Shown here one piece after another: positions 1 through 4,814 of a stretch of 9,315 nucleotides of DNA; position 1 is the stretch's first letter, and the number at the start of each line of letters is the position of its first letter. The position numbers and the translations under genes were made by a program. The notes below the pieces were generated by a model, which was not told the origin of the DNA, ran no database searches, and saw nothing but the letters and a program-made list of their open reading frames with translations. This DNA comes from Candidatus Methanophagales archaeon (GTDB lineage: Archaea > Halobacteriota > Syntropharchaeia > Alkanophagales > Methanospirareceae): positions 1-9,315 of the forward strand of contig PIXU01000041.1 of NCBI GenBank assembly GCA_003601795.1. Reading direction: 5' to 3'.

Positions 1-1
1 A

Positions 2-283
2 AATCTTCCAATTCCAACAGCAATGGAAAATTTACATAAAAAAGAGGGACATGACACGCATCATTTTATTGATTTCTTTGAAAGTTTAGGTGCTGATGCT
101 GGTTGGGTTGACCCGGGTTATTGCGGATATTTCTCTGTACAGCCAAAAAAATATTTCACACGCGAAATCATAAAACCGGGGGATATTTTGGCTTTGGGTC
201 AATTAGTATATTTTCCAGATGGGGTGGAAAGACCTTACGGCTCAAAGGGATTGAATTCGCATTTTCAAAATCGCATGCCTTAA
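2..283 (+). CDS. dCTP deaminase/dUTPase-superfamily protein, C-terminal part (5' end outside window)
   Basis: The reading frame is open from the window edge, so the N-terminus is missing; the ATG at 23 is probably internal. The visible part matches the C-terminal half of dCTP deaminase (dCTP to dUTP, pyrimidine deoxynucleotide supply). It shows AGWVDPGYCGY, the conserved substrate-loop region, then KPGDILALGQLVYF and the terminal RPYGSKGLNSHFQ, which corresponds to the family's PYGS...S.YQ tail. An oddity is that the segment after GYCG reads FSVQPKK, where active family members normally have (L/V)E. The Glu expected to activate the catalytic water therefore appears as Gln, if I have aligned it correctly. 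This could be a dUTPase-like or inactive paralogue. The gene converges on the ATPase gene with only 16 nt between the two stop codons. Family assignment is good; the exact activity is uncertain. Confidence 0.75.
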   Translation, partial: NLPIPTAMENLHKKEGHDTHHFIDFFESLGADAGWVDPGYCGYFSVQPKKYFTREIIKPGDILALGQLVYFPDGVERPYGSKGLNSHFQNRMP

Positions 284-299
284 TTTTTTATGTTGGGCA

Positions 300-1475
300 T
301 TATGCCTCGACAACGAGGCTGCTCGCCTTTGGTCCAAGTGAATAGACAAACGTTTTTCCGCGCCTTTCTCTCTCAACTATTCCGTCCTGTTTTAGTCTTT
401 GCAAGATGTTGTTCACGCTTCTCAGCGCATGCTGCCTTGATTTGTATTTCGATAGGTCGATTGCGTCGACTATTTCACCAGGCGTTGCTCTGCCAAGCCT
501 TATGGCATCGACTATCTCGCGCTGTCTTTTCGGCATGGACTTTATGTCCGCGGTCTTTTCCTTTTCAATTCTTTTCTCTTTTATCATGTCCGGCTCTATT
601 CTGTTGATGTTTCGCTCTATGGCCTTGTTTATAGCCATGTCGCAGACCCTCAGCACCTCGCGCGGGAACCCGCCCGTCTGCCTGAATATAGCGTCTATCG
701 TTTCTTCCGGGAACGGGTTGTTTCTATTCGGCTCTTTGGCAACATTGTCAATACGCTTTTCTATCAATTCTTTCACATCTTCTTTTGTCAGGGATGAAAG
801 CGTAATTTTTGTAGTAACTCTCTTGTAAAATGTCTCGAGTTTTTTCTTTAGAATGTCCTCGAACATTGGAAGGGCGAACAATATAACAGACATATTATTT
901 ACCTGATCTGTAATTACGCGGAGCCATTGCAAAACATTTACACTCGCCTCATGAGCCTCGTCGCAAAGTATAATAATATGCTTGTCTTTTAATTTTTGAT
1001 TTAGAAAATCCGGAATCTGGTGAACATTTTTTATGTTAGGCATAAACAGGTTCAGAAATGACAAGTACCACGGAGGTTTGAACAGATTATTAAAAATTTC
1101 GATGAACCCTTCGGGCTTGTTTGGCGCTTTGCTTATGAAAACCGTGATAAATTTTTTATTTTTTTTCAAGTTGTCTAACAACCATCTCAGCGCGGTTGTT
1201 TTGCCAGAGCCGGTCGCGCCGAGAACGAGACATAATTTGTGATTCTCTTCTATGCACGCAATCAATTTATTTTTCTGCTCTTCATAGCCGACAAATATTG
1301 ACGGAATAATATTCAGCACAAACGGATTCCCGGACCATCCCTGGTTGTCAAACCATTTGTTGATTTTTTCTACCGTGCTATGAAATAAAATTTCTTTTTC
1401 GGCATCGGGCGCGACTACTTCGCTTGGCTCCTGCTCACGCACATGATTTTTTATTGATTCGTCAAGCTCATCCAT
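300..1475 (-). CDS. AAA+ ATPase with C-terminal winged helix; candidate initiator-like DNA-binding ATPase
   Basis: This is a 391-residue protein. Residues 36-62 (WFDNQGWSGNPF) resemble the entry segment of ExeA/TniB/Orc-like ATPases. Walker A is GATGSGKTT at 86-94 and Walker B is IIILCDEAHE at 167-176. A sensor-1-like strand lies near 195-205, and a sensor-2-like GGFPREVLR at 268-276. Residues 315-380 look like a winged helix (PKRQREIVDAI ... LQRLKQDGIVERERRGKTFVYSL). I see no signal peptide or membrane segment. This is not a clear Orc1/Cdc6: the overall layout is similar, but the sequence around the motifs is closer to general DNA-handling AAA ATPases. From memory, close relatives are widespread in DPANN archaea as unnamed ATP-binding proteins. 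The ATG at 1475 has no Shine-Dalgarno but has a TATA-like box 23-42 nt upstream, directly followed by the first GTTCAC repeat block. ATPase: high confidence. Role in replication initiation or segregation: inference. Confidence 0.85.
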   Translation of the reverse strand: MDELDESIKNHVREQEPSEVVAPDAEKEILFHSTVEKINKWFDNQGWSGNPFVLNIIPSIFVGYEEQKNKLIACIEENHKLCLVLGATGSGKTTALRWLLDNLKKNKKFITVFISKAPNKPEGFIEIFNNLFKPPWYLSFLNLFMPNIKNVHQIPDFLNQKLKDKHIIILCDEAHEASVNVLQWLRVITDQVNNMSVILFALPMFEDILKKKLETFYKRVTTKITLSSLTKEDVKELIEKRIDNVAKEPNRNNPFPEETIDAIFRQTGGFPREVLRVCDMAINKAIERNINRIEPDMIKEKRIEKEKTADIKSMPKRQREIVDAIRLGRATPGEIVDAIDLSKYKSRQHALRSVNNILQRLKQDGIVERERRGKTFVYSLGPKASSLVVEA

Positions 1476-1496
1476 AGAGAATTATTTCACATTTTA

Positions 1497-1515
1497 ACTT
1501 TTTAAATGTTTAAAA
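1497..1515 (-). promoter_or_regulatory. TATA-like promoter of the ATPase gene, abutting repeats
   Basis: Read on the minus strand, the T/A-rich stretch TTTTTAAACATTTAAAAAG lies 23-42 nt before the ATG at 1475, as expected for a leaderless or very short-leader archaeal gene. The 22-bp palindrome at 1518-1539, built from the array motif, lies immediately upstream where the BRE/TFB contact would be. A protein bound to the repeats would therefore be placed to regulate the ATPase gene. Confidence 0.55.
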
Positions 1516-1517
1516 AC

Positions 1518-1560
1518 GTGAACTTCACGTGAAGTTCACAAAATGTTCACGCATGTTCAC
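1518..1560. repeat. Iteron block 1 (GTTCAC/GTGAAC repeats)
   Basis: It contains GTGAAC at 1518 and GTTCAC at 1534, 1545 and 1555 (spacings 11 and 10 bp). Positions 1518-1539 form a perfect 22-bp palindrome, GTGAACTTCAC followed by its reverse complement GTGAAGTTCAC. Positions 1524-1550 (27 bp) recur exactly at 1909-1935 in block 2, so the two blocks share ancestry. Confidence 0.9.
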
Positions 1561-1812
1561 ATTTATTTCAAAACTATTTAAATAGCTATAGTTCCCATTT
1601 ACCGAGCTTTGGAAAGATTGGTTTTTCTTGGCACAGATATTATAAAATCTTTCTTTCTCATTGCAACATGTTGAGCGTTGCTAATATTCAAAATCGGCAA
1701 AGAAAGTGCATCTTCTCGGGCTTGAAGAACAATCGTCCAAGCGATAACCTACGAAATGAACAAAAAATGAAGATTTTGTGAAATATTATGTGAAGATAAA
1801 TTCAATGGTCAA
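1561..1812. other. Non-repeated spacer between iteron blocks
   Basis: About 250 nt with no GTTCAC motif. It contains the perfect palindrome CTATTTAAATAG (1574-1585), which also occurs at the HTH gene promoter (2658-2669), and an inverted repeat GAAAGATT (1612-1619)/AATCTTTC (1646-1653). On the minus strand, 1599-1748 is an open frame of 49 codons with no ATG at its start (the first is at 1661, followed by 19 more codons). Its translation, including DFIISVPRKTNLSKAR at the end, looks protein-like but I do not recognise it. On the plus strand, 1668-1781 could encode 37 residues. Neither is supported enough to call a gene. The segment could be an unwinding region, a gene remnant or a small RNA locus. 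Confidence 0.4.
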
Positions 1813-1813
1813 C

Positions 1814-2180
1814 TTTCACATTTAAGTTCACGCCATGTTCACGTCTGTCCCAAGTTCACATTTTGTTCACGGCAAGTTCACGTGAACTTCACGCAAGTTC
1901 ACATTATGTTCACGTGAAGTTCACAAAATGTTCACATTTAACCATCAAGTTCACGTGAAGTTCACATTTAAGTTCACGGAATGTTCACATTTTAATATTA
2001 AGTTCACGTGAACTTCACATTTTTGTTCACATAATGTTCACATATGTTCACATTTTGGCCGGATGTTCACATTTTTGTTCACATTTTGTTCACGCATGTT
2101 CACATAATCTCTTGAAGTTCACATTTAAGTTCACGGAATGTTCACGCATGTTCACATTCTGTTATTTTTGTGATGTGAAC
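1814..2180. repeat. Iteron block 2: large helically phased GTTCAC array
   Basis: By hand count it holds 25 exact GTTCAC: 1826, 1837, 1854, 1865, 1876, 1897, 1908, 1919, 1930, 1949, 1960, 1972, 1983, 2002, 2025, 2036, 2046, 2065, 2077, 2088, 2098, 2117, 2129, 2140 and 2150. GTGAAC occurs at 1882, 2008 and 2175, with degenerate copies such as TTTCAC at 1814. Spacings are mostly 10-12 bp (one helical turn) or 19-23 bp (two turns), so the sites face the same side of the helix. AAGTTCACGTGAACTT is a perfect palindrome at 1874-1889 and 2000-2015. A 33-bp segment at 1956-1988 is repeated exactly at 2113-2145, showing growth by segmental duplication. The spacers between units differ, so this is not a CRISPR array. 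The pattern resembles plasmid or chromosomal iterons, or centromere-like partition sites bound cooperatively by one protein. It lacks the G-rich end of archaeal ORB elements. Confidence 0.93.
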
Positions 2181-2282
2181 ATGATTATAGCTTATGGCAA
2201 AGAAATTTTGATAAATTTTATAGAATTCTCCCCGCCTTTGAATTGGTCATATGTTTTGTGAGAGTTTAAACCGGGATTTTTC

Positions 2283-2639
2283 TTATTTTTGCTCGGATTT
2301 TCCAATATTTCTGATTATTTGTGAGGTTTTTATAAGCTCTTGAATAGACATACCGAGATGGATCTTGCGCATTATAGAGGATTTAAGTCTGATTACGCGA
2401 ATTATCGGCTTTTCATCGCTTCCCAAAATAATGTCATCAACAAATGGTCGTAACACCTTGTCAATATAATTGCTCACCGTGGTCGGGTGTACACGGGCTT
2501 TTTGGGCTATTTTACGCAACCACAGACCATCCGGGTTTTCGGCAAGGATTTTGATTATCGCGACTAACTTTCTATGATCAACCCCGGACGGCCGGCCCCG
2601 TTTTTTTACGGGATTTTGCCATTCTGAATCCGCTTCCAT
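2283..2639 (-). CDS. Small AT-hook / helix-turn-helix DNA-binding protein
   Basis: This is a 118-residue cytoplasmic protein. The N-terminus has a basic AT-hook-like segment KKRGRPSG (12-19). Residues 22-65 form a predicted helix-turn-helix: AIIKILAENPDGLWLRKIAQKARVHP leads into the probable recognition helix TTVSNYIDKVL. It is followed by a strand-rich wing-like part (DDIILGSDEKPIIRVIRLK) and a C-terminal helical tail. The gene lies directly beyond the iteron array and is oriented towards it, making it the second candidate, after the ATPase, for a repeat-binding protein. The ATG at 2639 fits a leaderless start: a TATA-like palindrome lies 19-32 nt upstream, with the palindrome GACACGTGTC between it and the start, suggesting autoregulation. 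The target site is unknown. It could equally be an unrelated transcription regulator. Confidence 0.8.
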   Translation of the reverse strand: MEADSEWQNPVKKRGRPSGVDHRKLVAIIKILAENPDGLWLRKIAQKARVHPTTVSNYIDKVLRPFVDDIILGSDEKPIIRVIRLKSSIMRKIHLGMSIQELIKTSQIIRNIGKSEQK

Positions 2640-2648
2640 AATTATATT

Positions 2649-2671
2649 GACACGTGTCTATTTAAATAGAT
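2649..2671 (-). promoter_or_regulatory. Promoter and palindromic operator candidate of the HTH gene
   Basis: The 14-bp palindrome TCTATTTAAATAGA at about 2657-2670 is a symmetric TATA-like box. Adjacent to it, 2649-2658 is the perfect 10-bp palindrome GACACGTGTC, between TATA and the ATG at 2639. A dimeric regulator bound there would block transcription start, so the HTH protein itself is an obvious candidate. The CACGTG centre is shared with the centre of the palindromes in the neighbouring array. Confidence 0.5.
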
Positions 2672-2672
2672 T

Positions 2673-2873
2673 TCAGGACATCAGACACGCTATTATTAGC
2701 ATCAGAAACAGCACGGCAACGAGTATCAAAATAAGAAAAATATAACACCTTTCGGCAGCTGACACAAAACGCCGAAAAATATCGTTTGATTCCTTTTCAT
2801 TATTTTTTATTTTCAAAAATTTTGGTTTAGAAAAGGATAGCACACCATTTATGATGTGTTTATCCATTCTCAT
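2673..2873 (-). CDS. Small single-pass membrane protein, unknown function
   Basis: This is a 66-residue frame. The first half is polar and basic (KPKFLKIKNNEKESNDIFRR). Residues 43-66 (from CYIFLILILV to the end) form one strong hydrophobic segment that reaches the C-terminus, so the protein would be tail-anchored with its N-terminus probably in the cytoplasm. It is not recognised as a known family. Support for a real gene comes from the coherent TM helix, a TATA-like element about 28 nt upstream (around 2895-2911, shared with the divergent epimerase gene) and a downstream gene on the same strand starting 33 nt after its stop. The ATG at 2873 or the one at 2867 could be used. Moderate confidence only, since short AT-rich frames can mimic TM helices. 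Confidence 0.5.
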   Translation of the reverse strand: MRMDKHIINGVLSFSKPKFLKIKNNEKESNDIFRRFVSAAERCYIFLILILVAVLFLMLIIACLMS

Positions 2874-2892
2874 AATAAAATTAGGTAATTAT

Positions 2893-2911
2893 AACTTTAA
2901 AAATTTAAAGA
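2893..2911. promoter_or_regulatory. Shared divergent promoter (small membrane protein / epimerase)
   Basis: The near-symmetric AT element CTTTAAAAATTTAAAG lies about 25-40 nt before both the ATG at 2936 (+) and the ATG at 2873 (-). It can serve as a TATA box in either direction. No clear Shine-Dalgarno precedes either start, fitting short-leader transcripts. Confidence 0.5.
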
Positions 2912-2935
2912 TAATTAAACTCCATTGGTAATAGC

Positions 2936-3853
2936 ATGAAGGTTCTTGTAACGGGCGGCGCCGGGTTCATCGGGTCCCATACGGTTGATGCGCTCGTAAA
3001 AAACGGTTACGAAGTCGCGGTTGTTGATAATCTGAGCAACGGACGCAAAGAAAATATAAATAAAGATGCGAAATTTTATGAAATCGACGTTGAGTCGGAA
3101 AAGCTTAAACGGGTATTTGAGAGTGAAAGGCCGGACATGGCAATCCATCTCGCCGCGCAGATAAGCCTGAGAAAATCGGTGGAAAATCCGATGTTTGACG
3201 CGAGGCAGAACATACTTGGCTCCATAAATCTGCTTCAATGCTGCAAAGAGTTTGAAGTGGATAAAATCGTCTATGCTTCAAGCGTGGCAGTCTACGGCGA
3301 ACCGAAGTATCTGCCGGTGGATGAAAAACACGCCACGAAACCGGCGAGCCCTTACGGATTGTCAAAACTTGCGGCCGAGGAATATATAAAACTGTACCAT
3401 AGAATGCGCGGGCTTGATTATGTTATTTTAAGGTATGCAAACGTTTATGGCCCCAGGCAGATGTCCGATGGAGAGGCTGGCGTGGTCGCGATCTTCACTG
3501 ACCGGATGTTGCACAACAAGCCGCCGGTCGTGTTCGGGGACGGTGAGCAGACGAGGGACTTCGTCTATGTGGAGGATGTTGCGTTGGCAAATCTTCTGGC
3601 TTTAAAAAACGGCAAAAACAAGGTCTTCAACATCGGCTCTGGAAAAGAGACGAGCGTTAACGACGTGTTCGGCAAAATCAGAAACATTCTCGGCATCAAT
3701 ATTCGATCTATACGCGCTGAGCCAAAACAAGAAATCAGAAGAATCTACATAAGCAATGAAAAAGCCGTGAAAGAACTTGGCTGGAACCCAAAAACAAATA
3801 TTGATGATGGCTTGAAAAAGACCGTGGCATGGTTCAAAGAACGGCAATTTTAG
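2936..3853 (+). CDS. NAD-dependent sugar-nucleotide epimerase/dehydratase (GalE-like, extended SDR)
   Basis: At 305 residues it has typical length for archaeal members. The N-terminal Rossmann motif is TGGAGFIGSH (6-15), and the acidic residue D31 after strand 2 (VVDNLSNGR) indicates NAD rather than NADP. HLAAQ is at 71-75, YASSVAVYGEP at 113-123 (catalytic Ser), and the catalytic Tyr/Lys pair is in SPYGLSKLAAEEY (Y140, K144). Next come RYANVYGPRQ (167-175), GDGEQTRDFVYVEDVA (201-216) and NIGSGKETSVNDVF (232-245). This is the signature of UDP-sugar 4-epimerases such as UDP-glucose/galactose 4-epimerase, supplying sugars for surface glycans or N-glycosylation. The exact substrate cannot be told from sequence; UDP-glucuronate epimerase or dTDP-glucose dehydratase-like activities are alternatives. 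No neighbouring glycan genes are visible. The ATG at 2936 aligns with the start of the Rossmann fold, so the start is secure. Confidence 0.92.
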   Translation: MKVLVTGGAGFIGSHTVDALVKNGYEVAVVDNLSNGRKENINKDAKFYEIDVESEKLKRVFESERPDMAIHLAAQISLRKSVENPMFDARQNILGSINLLQCCKEFEVDKIVYASSVAVYGEPKYLPVDEKHATKPASPYGLSKLAAEEYIKLYHRMRGLDYVILRYANVYGPRQMSDGEAGVVAIFTDRMLHNKPPVVFGDGEQTRDFVYVEDVALANLLALKNGKNKVFNIGSGKETSVNDVFGKIRNILGINIRSIRAEPKQEIRRIYISNEKAVKELGWNPKTNIDDGLKKTVAWFKERQF

Positions 3854-3887
3854 GGCCACGACATTCTTAGAACGGTTTCTAAAAAAC

Positions 3888-3901
3888 TATTTATATAATA
3901 T
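3888..3901 (+). promoter_or_regulatory. TATA box of the MetV-like gene
   Basis: The sequence TATTTATATAATA lies about 20-30 nt before the ATG at 3919. There is no Shine-Dalgarno, so the transcript is probably leaderless. The position separates this gene from the upstream epimerase, whose stop is at 3853. Confidence 0.55.
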
Positions 3902-3918
3902 CTGAACAATTTATTGCT

Positions 3919-4308
3919 ATGATAGTAACTGAGAAAAAGCCTTTTGGCATGATAAAAGCAAAACTAAAAAAGAGCGATAAAATCTCCATAGTCAGCTGTA
4001 ACATGTGCGCGAGGCTGTGCGAAACGGGCGGCAAAGAGGGGCTGGAAGAAATCAAGGAAAAATTAAAAGAAGACGGATATAACCCGGTTGATGAATTTCT
4101 TTTTTCTCCAGTATGCGACAGAACAATGGTAAAAAAAGTGGTTAAGCCAAAGGGAAACGTGATTTTAGTATTGGCTTGCGATGCCGGTTTCGTAAACATA
4201 AAAAGCGAGTTCAAAAACAAAACAGCAATTCAAGTTTTGGATACGGTCGGCCTCGGTGCGTTTGACGAGAACAAGAACATATTCTTAATCAAAGAATTTA
4301 AGGAATAG
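3919..4308 (+). CDS. Short MetV-like protein (methylenetetrahydrofolate reductase C-terminal family)
   Basis: This is a 129-residue protein. It starts MIVTEKKPF, as MetV-family proteins do. The cysteine cluster SCNMCARLCETGGKE (26-40) is followed by SPVCDR and LVLACDAG, in the same order as the family pattern (GC..C...C..GG ... C.R ... LACGAG). MetV is a small iron-sulfur/zinc protein that partners MetF in some methylene-tetrahydrofolate reductases. The protein here ends soon after the DTVGLG segment and lacks the usual C-terminal cysteine-rich tail (C..CG.C ... GGICP). No metF lies beside it in this window. It may be a minimal stand-alone form, or may serve another redox or one-carbon enzyme. 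The start is supported by a TATA box at leaderless distance. The family call is good, the function uncertain. Confidence 0.7.
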   Translation: MIVTEKKPFGMIKAKLKKSDKISIVSCNMCARLCETGGKEGLEEIKEKLKEDGYNPVDEFLFSPVCDRTMVKKVVKPKGNVILVLACDAGFVNIKSEFKNKTAIQVLDTVGLGAFDENKNIFLIKEFKE

Positions 4309-4330
4309 TTTTAAGCCGTGAAGAGCATAA

Positions 4331-4597
4331 CTACAGTGAACTACCATAATCTAAAGGAGGGTTTCCTGCTTCGCAGAGCGAGGTCGCGACCTCGGCAAAG
4401 TGCCATGCAGAGAAATTAAAGTTTCTCGAATCGTCATTTTCTTGCAGTGTAACCTTTTCGCATATCAAACAACGCGGCCAAAGATTTGCGCTCCAATTGG
4501 AATCAATCTTTTTCAGCTCCAGAGTTTTGTGGTAAAAACATTTTTTAAAATTTAAGTTAATTAAATAATTTATGTAAACTACTCCCCGCTTACGCAC
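4331..4597 (-). pseudogene. Possible remnant of an IS200/IS605 TnpB C-terminus and right end
   Basis: On the minus strand an 88-codon frame ends ...ATSLCEAGNPPLDYGSSL. This tail resembles the C-termini of TnpB proteins that run into the element's right end; in DNA it reads GAAGCAGGAAACC ... GGTAGTTCAC. The frame contains one CLIC pair but lacks a complete TnpB zinc ribbon and any RuvC motif, so at most a fragment is present. Its upstream half is AT-rich and probably not coding. On the plus strand the site reads GTGAACTACC (4336-4345), and a similar GTAAACTACT is at 4574-4583. The 16-bp palindrome CGAGGTCGCGACCTCG at 4379-4394 lies inside. The resemblance is from memory of such ends. It could be a chance frame. 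Confidence 0.3.
4379..4394. repeat. Perfect 16-bp GC-rich palindrome
   Basis: CGAGGTCGCGACCTCG reads the same on both strands. It stands out in an otherwise AT-rich stretch between the MetV-like gene and thrS. It could be a protein-binding site or a cruciform within the possible mobile-element remnant. Confidence 0.6.
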
Positions 4598-4730
4598 GGA
4601 GCTTTATAGGTCATAAGACCTAAAGGGTGGTTTACGCACCCTTTGGCATCAGGGAGCGTTGCCCTAATACCAATGTTGCAGATGTATTAAAATCTGCGTT
4701 ATGGGCGTGATACTTTAGCAACTTGCATAG

Positions 4731-4758
4731 TTATATATTGCAGAAACAAATATTTAAA
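4731..4758 (+). promoter_or_regulatory. Two alternative TATA-like boxes for thrS
   Basis: TTATATATT (4731-4739) predicts transcription start near 4758-4763, and TATTTAAA (4751-4758) predicts a start near 4777-4782. The first choice gives an RNA with the whole hairpin at 4764-4807. The second removes its 5' arm. Which box is used cannot be told from sequence. Confidence 0.45.
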
Positions 4759-4763
4759 CATTT

Positions 4764-4807
4764 ACCTCAATTCCTCTCCACGCTTTTGCGTGGAGTCTCC
4801 TTGAGGT
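4764..4807 (+). promoter_or_regulatory. Hairpin covering the thrS ribosome-binding site
   Basis: ACCTCAA (4764-4770) is exactly complementary to TTGAGGT (4801-4807), which contains most of the thrS Shine-Dalgarno GAGGTG (4803-4808). Inside it, after a 5x5 internal loop, is the perfect hairpin CTCCACGC-TTTT-GCGTGGAG (4776-4795). A transcript beginning at or before 4764 would have the ribosome-binding site paired. This is compatible with translational control of ThrRS, by analogy with leader control of bacterial thrS, but no tRNA-Thr mimicry is obvious. Confidence 0.5.
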
Positions 4808-4814
4808 GTTTAAG

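Larger units (their letters stand above)
4574..4807. mobile_element. Hairpin-rich element: candidate non-autonomous IS200/IS605-like unit or structured RNA
   Basis: About 230 nt with no good reading frame but a run of inverted repeats. These are: CTCCCCGC-TTAC-GCACGGAG (4582-4601, 6 of 8 pairs); TAGGTC-ATAA-GACCTA (4607-4622); AAAGGGTG/CACCCTTT (4622-4644); AGGG/CCCT (4651-4665); GCAGAT/ATCTGC (4678-4697); and CTCCACGC-TTTT-GCGTGGAG (4776-4795, perfect). The first and last hairpins are the same size and identical at 15 of 20 positions, so the unit is bounded by two related hairpins. This fits the subterminal hairpins of IS200/IS605 elements and their transposase-less derivatives. On the minus strand the outer edge reads GGGGAGTAGTTTAC, like IS605 right ends. 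Alternatives are a non-coding RNA (omegaRNA-like on the minus strand) or a long thrS leader on the plus strand. Confidence 0.4.

Noticed and set aside
406..828. 140-codon plus-strand frame opposite the ATPase gene
   Set aside because: Shadow frame of the ATPase, which has clear Walker motifs on the other strand.
1518..2180. CRISPR array
   Set aside because: Units are only 6-10 bp with 4-15 bp irregular spacers, both orientations occur, and no cas gene is nearby.
1518..2180. Canonical archaeal ORB origin boxes
   Set aside because: The repeats lack the G-rich end and the TTCCA-type core of ORB/mini-ORB elements, so the array was not called a standard Orc1/Cdc6 origin.
2034..2261. 75-codon plus-strand frame rich in CSH, FTF and HVH
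   Set aside because: It is the translation of the GTTCAC repeats; the repeat is explained at DNA level and there is no promoter or family match.
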